Source: JAUZRW01 sp964549915 (GTDB lineage Bacteria; Chloroflexota; Anaerolineae; Aggregatilineales; Phototrophicaceae). From it: DNA of 64,000 nt. Position numbers and translations under genes: made by a program. Numbering within the stretch: position 1 is the stretch's first letter; each line of letters opens with the position of its first letter. Below, one piece after another: positions 45,068 through 53,332 of this stretch. The DNA is taken from NCBI GenBank assembly GCA_964549915.1, contig CAZJWX010000003.1, positions 1 through 64,000 of the forward strand, given 5' to 3'. Under the pieces are notes generated by a model. The model was not told the origin of the DNA, did not search any database, and saw nothing but the letters and a program-made list of their open reading frames with translations.

Positions 45068-45338
45068 GTGAGCGAAAACCGGGTGCATTTCAACATTTTG
45101 GCGATTGCCCCCTCACCCCTTGCGACTACCGTCGCTTTCCCCTTCTCCCACCGTCGACGCTTCGCGTCTGGGCAGAGGGGCAGAGGCCGCCGAAAGCGGC
45201 GCAAACCGCAGGTTGGCCCAAGTCCCTCGCCCCGGTGTGGGTGAGGGACAGGCTGAACGATAGGTCAGACAGGGTGAGGGCAAAACCGTGAGCGAGGAGC
45301 GGTGCATTCCATACTGCCAATCATCTGAAATGCACCCG
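45068..45338. repeat. repeat-rich intergenic element
   Basis: The 690-base gap 44908-45596 holds no convincing gene. Within it, GTGAGCGA followed five bases later by GGTGCATT occurs twice in direct orientation (45068-45090 and 45288-45308). CGGGTGCATTTC (45080-45091) has a perfect inverted partner GAAATGCACCCG (45327-45338). Between them an imperfect inverted pair, CCCCTCACCC (near 45110) and GGGTGAGGGC (near 45272), encloses several short GC-rich hairpins. This looks like a small non-autonomous element or dispersed intergenic repeat nested in another. No transposase gene is intact. Confidence 0.5.
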
Positions 45339-45339
45339 A

Positions 45340-45530
45340 GAAAACCCGTGTGTACAGCAAGAACCACAAAGAGAGTGCAATCCATGTCATAATGTGGTAA
45401 GCGAGCCTGTGACACAGTACCCCGGATATTCGTGACCAACTGGCATCCAAACCCCGATGCTCTCGTAGTGCCGCCAAGCCACTTGCGCCATTACTGATCG
45501 AACAAGTCATTGGGCGCAATCCACAGACAG
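45340..45530 (-). pseudogene. possible decayed transposase-like fragment
   Basis: One minus-strand frame reads GLDASWSRISGVLCHRLAYH then IMTWIALSLW, which has the feel of the C-terminal end of some transposases (HRLxYHxMTWIAL). There is no start, the frame runs into the repeat element, and no catalytic residues are present. This is a weak resemblance recorded for completeness. Confidence 0.2.
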
Positions 45531-45562
45531 AAAACCCCTTGCGCATGAGACAAGAGGTTTTC
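45530..45562 (-). terminator. terminator of the 18 kb membrane-protein cluster
   Basis: GAAAACCCCTTG (45530-45541) pairs with CAAGAGGTTTTC (45551-45562), 11 of 12 positions. On the minus strand the second arm ends GGGGTTTTC. It lies 34 bases after the stop at 45597. Confidence 0.6.
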
Positions 45563-45596
45563 GTTCCGAATTCAAGCTGACCCACAGCCCAGCGAC

Positions 45597-48500
45597 TCAC
45601 TCTTCGGGTTGGTTTTGCTCCTCGGAGATGTCGACTTCTGGATCATCATCCGCGTCCAATTCAAGCGACTCTGCCGCTTCCAGGTCATCCTCCGCGGGCA
45701 CTTCAACCGCTGTCGGATCATACGGGAAGGGCATGAATTGCAGGACGCGCCCAAGCTGGTTATCTACGACGTAGACGAAGCCCGCTTCATCCACAGCGAT
45801 ACCCGCTGCGATGCCAAACTGCCCCAGCGTCGGATTGGTTGCGGCGGGCTGCCCGAAGGAGCCGACGCATTCGCCAGAGAGCGTATAGACCAGTACCCGC
45901 CCTGCATCGGGATCAGTGGTGTAGAGCAACCCCCGCTGTTCGTCGATGGCGAGGTAGGGACGGTTACCCTGTTCTTCGTACCAGCCACGCACGTCATAGC
46001 TGTCGAGGTAGGCGCCATCCAGCGTGAAGACCGAGATGCGACGATTCCAGGTATCGGCAACGAAGAGACGCCCATCATCGCTAACCACGAGGCCACTGGG
46101 TTCATCCAACTGACCCGGCGCACTACCGCCGGACGCGATGTCGTATTGATGCAAGATCACCCCGTCTTCCTCACGGTAGACGCGGACGCGCTTATTGCCC
46201 GTATCGGAAACAAAGATCAGACCATCGTCGCTGACTGTCACGTCACGCGGCCCCCACAGGGCATCCGTCGGCGAGACAGGTGCATCAAAGCCGAACGTAC
46301 CGGGCTGCCCGAAGAAATCGAGCGGCTGGAATTCGTCGTTCAAGATTTGTACGCGGTAATTCCAGGTATCGGCGATGTAAATCGTGCCGTCCGGCGCGAT
46401 GCTCAGGCTATTGGGCCGGTTGAACTGAACAGCATCGCTGCTGAAGGCTGTGCCCTCCTGCCCAAGCCCCTCGATGAAGCTGCCGTCCGGATTGAAGGCG
46501 GAGATTTCGTGCCCGAACTCCTCGGCGACATAAATCGTGCCATCCGGCGCAATGTCAATGCCGATGGGATTGGTCAAACCATCCGGCGCTTCCAGCACAA
46601 GCGAAGCCGTCATATCCTGCCAGTTGGCATTGCACTGGTTGACTTCGATTTCATCCAACGGATTGATCACCGTGCCATCACCCACACCATAAGGCCAGAT
46701 TTGCGCCGCGATGTCGCGCCGGACGTAGAAGTGCATCCGATCTGACACGGGCCAGTTGGTGACATCGAAATTCTTGTTGGTCGCCGCGCCGTAGGTGCTG
46801 TAGTTACGTTCCCACCAGATATCGAAGATGCCCTGGCGAATCTGCGCCGCCGTCGGGTTATCTGCTGAGAAATCCAGCAGATTGTTGACGCGATCCGGTG
46901 TCAGGTAGAAGTAATCCTGCATCGGCCACCACAGCCGAATGTGGTCGTAGCGCACATAGCGGTCTTCCAGAATCGGTTCCACTGTGCCAAGGTGCGCCGC
47001 GCCGACCACGACAACCACTGCGCCATCGAGGTTCTGCACCGTCGGATTCTCACCTGTGTAAGTGACGTTGTTGAAATCGCGGAAGTACCAGCTATACGGC
47101 CAGGAGACCTCGTTATCGTAGGCAATTGCCAGGTCGTAACCATCGGTCGTTCGCAGGCTCAATTCTTCAATGTCTTCCAGCACCCACTTGACCCCTGGGG
47201 CAGCATGCGCATAGACCAGAAATTCCGTCGCGTAATCGTAATTCACGAAGGAGGCCAGCCACGCAGAGCGGAAGGTGATGATGCTCAACAAGCCGAAGAT
47301 GACGACGGCAAACAACTGCCGCACGTGCTTCCACCCCACTGACTCGCGCAGGTAACCAACGGCTACGAGCGTCCCGGCAACGATCACCAGGGCACCCAGC
47401 CAGCTATAGGTTGTCTGCAACTGCTCCTGGCTCAGGCCAGCGAAGGGCGGCGTACCCATCAGCAGCGGTTGGATCACGCGGCTGAGCGCAATGACGAAGA
47501 CGATCAGCAGCGCCAGGATGATCCAGCCGCGATCCGCGAATTTGCGCCATTTGATCTTGCTGATGATGCGCCCGAAGTACCAGGCAGTCAGGAAGATCAG
47601 CGGCATGGTCAGGTGTGTGCCGAGCCAGGGCATCTTCTCCCCTGCGAGGCTGTAACCGACCAGATTGAGCACCGCCAGCCACGAGAAGAAAATCAAGAAG
47701 GGGATGCTGGTCAGCGCATTGCGCTCCGGGTAGGTCTGTACAGGCAGGTCATTGACGAACGCCTGCGTATCGCGCTCCCGCTGATCGCGCTTGCGTTTTG
47801 CCAGTCCACCCTCTTCGATCGCTTCCACCGAGAGGCCAAGCGCCAATTCACGCTCGATTTCCTCGCGCGCGTCACGGTAAGAGCGCCACGCGAAGTAGGC
47901 AACCGCCAGACTCAGGAGGCCACCCGGTGCCATGATAATCGCGAAGCCGGAAAGCAGCGTAGCCCCCAGCGACACGACCAGCAGCACCACAAACAGGTAG
48001 TAGAGGGGGTTGCCCCAGATCTTCTGGCGATAGCGTCGTGCAACCAACCTACGCTTGTCCTCTTCCTCGAGTTCAATTGGCTCGCCGAAGCGCTCATCCG
48101 ATTCTTCGCCTTCCAGGCTGCTGCGCAGGAAAATCTCCTCCTCTTCAGCGGAGGCGACACGCGCTTCCGGCAGTTCCGCCGTCTCCGTTGCAATCACCAT
48201 AGGCGGCGTATGCAACTCCGGTTCAGGCTCAGGCAGTTGTTCTGGATCATCCACAGGAAGGGAGGCGTCTTCCGCATGCCCTCTGGCTGCATCCAACGAT
48301 TTGCGACGCCAGCGCCAGAAGACCCCCATGCCGGCGAACATGGAGAGCACCCCACCGATGACGGGGAGGAACTCATAGAAGGGCATGATAATCAGCAGAT
48401 AGTAATACTGGGGTTGGCTGCCACGACGCACACCCTGCTGTTCCAGCCAGTAGCCCAGGCTGTAGATCATTCCCGTCGCCAGCCCGGCGATATTGGTGAA

Positions 48501-50048
48501 AATCGTGGTGAAAAAGAAGGCGAAGAGCACATGGAAGATCGCCGAAGCGATCAGCCAGCGCCGCCAGTTCCACATCAGACCGATGCTGATGGAGAGCGCC
48601 ATCAGCGGCACCCAGGCGTACAGGTGCAGCAGGAACTGCCCAATCTGCTCTGCTGAACCCACACGCGGCACGTAGGTAGCAATGAACGTGAAAATCGGCG
48701 TTGGCAGGCTGTTCGCGACCTGCGCAACATCCGCTGGAGTGCCACGCATCAGATAGGGCACGAAGGCCGTCGCCCAGGGTAGAATCAAGGTACCGATGAC
48801 CACGATCAGATCAAATTCGGGAAAGAGATCCAGCGTACCCCAGAAGCCACGTCCCGGCTTGTCCTTGCCACCATAATTGGAGGCATCAAACAACCGTGTG
48901 AAGAAGAGCACGCCGAATGCAGCCAGCGCCCCGCCCCAGACCAGGAACATCGGTGCCCAGCTCATACCCGTCTCGCCTTCGGCGGCCCCGCCCTCTACGG
49001 TAGGATCAGCCGGAACAGCGGGCTGCGCGGATGTAGGCGTCGTATGCGAAACTTCCTCCAGCACCACCAGCGCCAGACAGACCAGCAGCGCAATCGACAA
49101 CACAGCCGCCAACTCGCCCCAGGGGATGCGCCTCAGTCGGCTGCGGAATGCCCAGAACATCGTGCCAATTGTGACCAGCACCACCGACGCGATGGCCAGC
49201 ACCGTCCACAACCAGAATATCTGCTGATCCGCCAGTGACAGGGCACCAAAGGCGGTTCCTTCTGTCGGCGAGAGCATGTCAAACTGTATGATGTCCAGGA
49301 TGATGTACATCCCCATTGACATCACCCCACCGAGAAAGATGCCGATCATGGTGATATAGAAGATCGGTTTCCCCGGCATGCGCAGAAAATACTGCAACAG
49401 ACGCGCCGCGAAATAGATCACCAGGAAAATGCCAACAATCGCGATGTAGATGAAGGCCGTCTCTTTGCTGCCCAGGTTCCAGATCATCGCAGCGGCAATG
49501 ATGTAGAGCCAGTGCGCCCTTCGCTGCTGGTTTGGTGGCCCGCCGACGTACATCATCATCGCCCAGATCATCACCAGCGCTGACAGAATCGAAGGTGTGT
49601 CGTGTCGTATATAGCGCCCGTAGTAGAGGATTAACGGCGAGATCAGTAACATCAGCGAGGCTAATATCGTGCCCCACCTGCCCAGCCAGCGCCGGAAGAG
49701 CAGCGGCGACATCACCAGCAACACACTCAGTACCGAGGTGTAGATGCGGGCAGAAAAATCACTGTCGCCGAAGAGCGCGTACGAAAGCGCCGTGAAGTGG
49801 AATAGAATCGGGCCATGCATCAATGGTGTATGCTGGAAGTTGCCCTCTTCGTAGAGATTCCACGAGTAGCGCGTGTGCAGGCTCTCGTCATGGCTCATCA
49901 CACGATCGCCGAGCATGTAGAAGCGCGTGAAGATCGCCAGTAGCAAGATGACGATGAACAGGATGACTTCCCAGTTGAGCGTAACAGAGCGCGAGAGGAA
50001 ACCGCGCTGCGGTTCTTCGACTGTGGGATTGGTGCTGGTTATTCTCAT
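45597..50048 (-). CDS. TIGR03663-type membrane protein fused to NHL beta-propeller
   Basis: A protein of about 1,483 residues. The N-terminal part is a PMT-like multi-membrane region with the residues noted for family TIGR03663: the DE pair (MSHDESLHTR, residues 54-55), HGP (LMHGPILFH, 78-80) and nearby Arg. Membrane segments continue to about residue 950, broken by a long charged loop (about 600-690). An outer domain follows, and residues about 1190-1440 hold NHL-type repeats (IGIDIAPDGTIYVAEEFGHE, SLSIAPDGTIYIADTWNYRV, GLVVSDDGRLFVADTWNRRI). The tail is acidic. The family is of unknown function, proposed lipid-sugar transferase or flippase-associated. The start is set by AGGA before ATG 50048. 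Confidence 0.82.
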   Translation of the reverse strand: MRITSTNPTVEEPQRGFLSRSVTLNWEVILFIVILLLAIFTRFYMLGDRVMSHDESLHTRYSWNLYEEGNFQHTPLMHGPILFHFTALSYALFGDSDFSARIYTSVLSVLLVMSPLLFRRWLGRWGTILASLMLLISPLILYYGRYIRHDTPSILSALVMIWAMMMYVGGPPNQQRRAHWLYIIAAAMIWNLGSKETAFIYIAIVGIFLVIYFAARLLQYFLRMPGKPIFYITMIGIFLGGVMSMGMYIILDIIQFDMLSPTEGTAFGALSLADQQIFWLWTVLAIASVVLVTIGTMFWAFRSRLRRIPWGELAAVLSIALLVCLALVVLEEVSHTTPTSAQPAVPADPTVEGGAAEGETGMSWAPMFLVWGGALAAFGVLFFTRLFDASNYGGKDKPGRGFWGTLDLFPEFDLIVVIGTLILPWATAFVPYLMRGTPADVAQVANSLPTPIFTFIATYVPRVGSAEQIGQFLLHLYAWVPLMALSISIGLMWNWRRWLIASAIFHVLFAFFFTTIFTNIAGLATGMIYSLGYWLEQQGVRRGSQPQYYYLLIIMPFYEFLPVIGGVLSMFAGMGVFWRWRRKSLDAARGHAEDASLPVDDPEQLPEPEPELHTPPMVIATETAELPEARVASAEEEEIFLRSSLEGEESDERFGEPIELEEEDKRRLVARRYRQKIWGNPLYYLFVVLLVVSLGATLLSGFAIIMAPGGLLSLAVAYFAWRSYRDAREEIERELALGLSVEAIEEGGLAKRKRDQRERDTQAFVNDLPVQTYPERNALTSIPFLIFFSWLAVLNLVGYSLAGEKMPWLGTHLTMPLIFLTAWYFGRIISKIKWRKFADRGWIILALLIVFVIALSRVIQPLLMGTPPFAGLSQEQLQTTYSWLGALVIVAGTLVAVGYLRESVGWKHVRQLFAVVIFGLLSIITFRSAWLASFVNYDYATEFLVYAHAAPGVKWVLEDIEELSLRTTDGYDLAIAYDNEVSWPYSWYFRDFNNVTYTGENPTVQNLDGAVVVVVGAAHLGTVEPILEDRYVRYDHIRLWWPMQDYFYLTPDRVNNLLDFSADNPTAAQIRQGIFDIWWERNYSTYGAATNKNFDVTNWPVSDRMHFYVRRDIAAQIWPYGVGDGTVINPLDEIEVNQCNANWQDMTASLVLEAPDGLTNPIGIDIAPDGTIYVAEEFGHEISAFNPDGSFIEGLGQEGTAFSSDAVQFNRPNSLSIAPDGTIYIADTWNYRVQILNDEFQPLDFFGQPGTFGFDAPVSPTDALWGPRDVTVSDDGLIFVSDTGNKRVRVYREEDGVILHQYDIASGGSAPGQLDEPSGLVVSDDGRLFVADTWNRRISVFTLDGAYLDSYDVRGWYEEQGNRPYLAIDEQRGLLYTTDPDAGRVLVYTLSGECVGSFGQPAATNPTLGQFGIAAGIAVDEAGFVYVVDNQLGRVLQFMPFPYDPTAVEVPAEDDLEAAESLELDADDDPEVDISEEQNQPEE

Positions 50049-50093
50049 CATGATCCTGAATGATCCCAATTTCTTAATACGGACGAACGGACA

Positions 50094-50645
50094 TCATCGG
50101 CCAGGTGTTCTGGCGGCTGGTGTGTTGTGAAGTCCATTGCGGGCAAGCTGCGTGCCCTGGGCATCAGTGCGCAGAGCAATACCAGTCGGCGTCACAGCGG
50201 CACCGGGTTCGGAAATGGGTGCTTCTTCCGTGACGATTTGCGCGGGCTGCGGATGCGGTACAGCCGAGGCGCTGACAGCCCCTACATTGACTGCGTAGGG
50301 CAGCGCCAGCAGCAGCAGCAGGAAACCCGCCGCCAGCCCGTATCCCAGCGAATACGAGGGCTGCAACTCCCCGCGAACCGCAGGGGTTTGCGCCTCTGGG
50401 GCGGCCATCTCCGCGCTGATCTGTTGCCACAGGGAGTCCAACTGACCGGAGCGCGGCGAGCCTACCAGGGGCAGCGTGCGCTGCAATTCATCCTGCACGC
50501 GGCGCTGTGCCAGATACGCTTCATAGCAGCCCTGATCTTCATCAATGATCCGCGCCACGAAACGGCGCGTATTGGGCGGAAGTTCCCCGTTCACATAGGC
50601 GGACATGCGTGCCCGCGCGTAGCGGACTCTTAGCAATCTCAACAT
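50094..50645 (-). CDS. putative anti-sigma factor
   Basis: A 183-residue protein with a soluble N-terminus (about 1-95), one membrane segment (GLAAGFLLLLLALPYAVNVG, about 108-127) and an outer tail of about 55 residues. The N-terminus ARMSAYVNGELPPNTRRFVA resembles anti-sigma domains, and the layout with the ECF gene 32 bases upstream supports the call. The zinc-binding HxxxCxxC motif is absent, since only one Cys is present in that region (DQGCYEAYL). It would hold the sigma factor at the membrane until a surface signal arrives. Confidence 0.65.
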   Translation of the reverse strand: MLRLLRVRYARARMSAYVNGELPPNTRRFVARIIDEDQGCYEAYLAQRRVQDELQRTLPLVGSPRSGQLDSLWQQISAEMAAPEAQTPAVRGELQPSYSLGYGLAAGFLLLLLALPYAVNVGAVSASAVPHPQPAQIVTEEAPISEPGAAVTPTGIALRTDAQGTQLARNGLHNTPAARTPGR

Positions 50646-50677
50646 GGTTTTTCCGCTTCCTCGCTCACAACCCATCA

Positions 50678-51283
50678 CTACACGCGCAACAGGTCTTCTA
50701 GCAGTCCCTGCCCTACCGGACGGAGCAGCTCCTTCAGTTTGCCATGTGCCAGCCGGACGCGGCTCTCTGCCGTCTTCGGCGGGCACTCCATCACTTCGGC
50801 GATCTCACGATACGTCAGGCCGTGCCCATAGCGCAGCACCACGGCTTCCCGCAGGTTGGGCGAGAGCAGCGCCAGCGCCCGTTCCACCGCGTCCGTGAGT
50901 TCGCGCCGAGTCATGGCAGCTTCTGGCGTTTCCGCTGACGGGGCAGGAACCTGGCTCGTCCCCTGGTGCGAGAGTTCGACCAGAGTCAGACGCTTGCGGC
51001 GATGCACATTGCGGCTGCGGCTGACAGCGATGGTATACAACCAGGTCTTGAACGCCGCACGCACTGGTTGGTAACGGTGCAGATTCTTGAACGCATAGAC
51101 GAACGTCTCCTGCACCACGTCTTCGGCATCCTGCTGGTTCAGTAGCAGCCCGTAGCACAGGCGGTAGACCCCTTCCGCGAAGCCATCATAGAGCGCCTTG
51201 TAGCAGGTTTGATCCCCCTGCAAGGCACATTCGATCAACGCTTGCGTCTCCGTCTGCTCGTCTTTACTGCCGTAATCAGTCAT
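50678..51283 (-). CDS. ECF-type RNA polymerase sigma factor
   Basis: A 201-residue sigma-70 family protein of the extracytoplasmic-function class. Region 2 (about 25-95) has LLLNQQDAEDVVQETFVYAF and FKTWLYTIAVSRSRNVHRRK. Region 4 (about 125-195) has LLSPNLREAVVLRYGHGLTY and REIAEVMECPPKTAESRVRL. It probably directs transcription of envelope genes, possibly this cluster. The ATG is preceded by GGGATCATAT. It lies 58 bases after the GT39-like gene. Auto-regulation cannot be judged, because no matching -35/-10 motif was identified. Confidence 0.92.
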   Translation of the reverse strand: MTDYGSKDEQTETQALIECALQGDQTCYKALYDGFAEGVYRLCYGLLLNQQDAEDVVQETFVYAFKNLHRYQPVRAAFKTWLYTIAVSRSRNVHRRKRLTLVELSHQGTSQVPAPSAETPEAAMTRRELTDAVERALALLSPNLREAVVLRYGHGLTYREIAEVMECPPKTAESRVRLAHGKLKELLRPVGQGLLEDLLRV

Positions 51284-51341
51284 ATATGATCCCGGTGCGG
51301 TGGTTGCTACGGCCTATATACACAGGGGCGAAGCCATTTCC

Positions 51342-53300
51342 TCACCCCTGCGGACGTTGTTCTGCTGGAATACCCTCGTACACATCAATGCGCAGCCAGA
51401 GTATGACGAACTGGTCGCCTTCCAGACTGCGCATATTGACCATCCGTGCGCTAAACCAGGAAAGCCAATTCTGTAACGTACCGATCTGATCCGGATTCCA
51501 GCGCTCTTGCACGGCAAAACGCTGCCCGACATAGCTACCACCCAGGGCGGGTTCTTCGGCGTTTTGCGGATCGCCAGGGGGAGCCGCCATCAGCACGATT
51601 TCATCGCGGCTGGCCTCCGCAACGGTGTCGACGAAGCGCGACTCGTCGTAATCGCGTACGACCCAGGCCAGCAAACCAGCGTCCGTCACACCCGCAGTTT
51701 CGTCACGGATGATCGTAATCGGCAATGCCGGGAAGCCCAGCGTATCGCGCCGTGCAACCTCTTCCAACGTTTCGCGCAGCAGCGGCAAGTCCGGCGTGGT
51801 CGCATTGCTATGCCAGATTTCTAATGGGCTACTGGCGTTGGCGACGGTCAGATTCCATCCGGTGCTGATTCCACTACCCAGCATGAAAAACAGCACTCCC
51901 AACCCAATACCCTGCAAGGAATTCACCGTGCCCCAGGTACTCGCAGCAAGAAAGTAGCCCACGATACTCAGCAAAACCGTGAAGAACAGCAGAAAGAGGC
52001 TGTTGCGCAGGTTCATATAGGCGGGTTCTAGCAAGGTCGCAGGAGTTGCATCGGCTGGGAGGCGACCAATGTTACTGCCAACGCCATTCAGATGCAGCGC
52101 GATCATGATGAGAACGCCGACGACAATCGTTGCCAGCAACCATTTAATCCACCAGTATGCCGAGGCATCTCCTTCTCGATAGTCCCCGGAGAAGAAAATC
52201 GGCATATGATTCTCAAAGAGCAGCAGCGCCAGCCGCACCGTCAACCACATCAGCGGAACGGCTAACCACAGGCTCCACCCCGAGGACGCACCCGGCAAAA
52301 ACAAGAACAACACCATGAGCAGGAACGCCCAGGATGCCATCAAGCGATCCAGGAAGGTGTCGCGCTCATTGCGCACCAGCACGATCACACCAGCGATTGC
52401 CAATACCAGTAGAGCCGGATTGTAGACCAGCAGCATCAGCAGCGGAGAGGCCCCTGCACCCGGCGCGGAGAAGGCCGCAAGCGTCTGTACCAGCACTTCA
52501 CCGACGATGCTGAGGCCAGTGGGGTAAAACATGAAGCCCGACGCCAGCAGGATGACGACGCCAAAGCAGACCAATGCACCGCGCCCCCAGGGATAGTTGC
52601 CCAGAGCAGCCCGTGCACCCAGCCAGAGATCATCACCGGGGCTGTCATAGCGGTTCGGTGCGATCCAGGTCGTCCAGACCAGCGCCATCAGCAGCGCCAG
52701 CAGCAAGACGAGGAAGAGCAAGAGCGCCCCCGGTTGGGTCAGAAAGATCAATGCCCCGGCACCGCCCGCCGCCAGCATGCCCGCCGCTGGCGCAGCGGAG
52801 TCCCAGTAGCGTGCCACCGCCCACACCAAAAAGAGCGCCAGCAGCGCCGTCCAGATGGCAGGGTCGGTGAAACGTGCGGCGGCGAAGGGAAGCGGCAGCA
52901 GGGCGAATAACAGGCTCAGCCAGAGCGCCCCGGCCCGCCCAAGATGGTCACGGAAGAGGAATGGAGCCAGCACCAACAACACGCCACCCAGCACACCTGG
53001 CAGCCGTGACGCCAGTTCGCTGCCGCCGATGATGCTGAAACTGCTCGCTTGCAGCCAGAAGACAATCGGGCTGGAGGCTGGTACCGGGTTGCCCGGCGCT
53101 TCTGGATGCACGAAGTGATAGGCCGGGAGCGCCCGCAATGCTTCAGCCTCGTTCATCGGTACAATATCCAGGTCGGCGACGCGCAGCAGCAGTGCCAGCA
53201 GCACCAATGCCAGAATCGCGAAAAATTCCAGCGAAACACGCATCGTGCTGGCCTCAGGGGTCTGTTCTGTGGCGGGTTGTGTCGAATTCACCGCTTGCAT
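51342..53300 (-). CDS. GT39/PMT-like membrane glycosyltransferase
   Basis: A 652-residue protein with about 12 membrane segments in the N-terminal two thirds and an outer C-terminal domain (about 480-652). The first outer loop carries DIVPMNEAEALRALPAYHF, matching the place of the acidic pair in PMT-type GT-C enzymes, but with Asn-Glu-Ala-Glu in place of the usual Asp-Glu. A PASSPIVFWLQA block follows, where P-x-Y/F-x-W residues are typical. Donor would be a lipid-linked sugar. Activity is uncertain because the acidic pair is altered. It is the fourth gene of the minus-strand cluster. Confidence 0.7.
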   Translation of the reverse strand: MQAVNSTQPATEQTPEASTMRVSLEFFAILALVLLALLLRVADLDIVPMNEAEALRALPAYHFVHPEAPGNPVPASSPIVFWLQASSFSIIGGSELASRLPGVLGGVLLVLAPFLFRDHLGRAGALWLSLLFALLPLPFAAARFTDPAIWTALLALFLVWAVARYWDSAAPAAGMLAAGGAGALIFLTQPGALLLFLVLLLALLMALVWTTWIAPNRYDSPGDDLWLGARAALGNYPWGRGALVCFGVVILLASGFMFYPTGLSIVGEVLVQTLAAFSAPGAGASPLLMLLVYNPALLVLAIAGVIVLVRNERDTFLDRLMASWAFLLMVLFLFLPGASSGWSLWLAVPLMWLTVRLALLLFENHMPIFFSGDYREGDASAYWWIKWLLATIVVGVLIMIALHLNGVGSNIGRLPADATPATLLEPAYMNLRNSLFLLFFTVLLSIVGYFLAASTWGTVNSLQGIGLGVLFFMLGSGISTGWNLTVANASSPLEIWHSNATTPDLPLLRETLEEVARRDTLGFPALPITIIRDETAGVTDAGLLAWVVRDYDESRFVDTVAEASRDEIVLMAAPPGDPQNAEEPALGGSYVGQRFAVQERWNPDQIGTLQNWLSWFSARMVNMRSLEGDQFVILWLRIDVYEGIPAEQRPQG

Positions 53301-53332
53301 GGGTTCTCTTTCAACCTGTCACTTGAGCTTAT

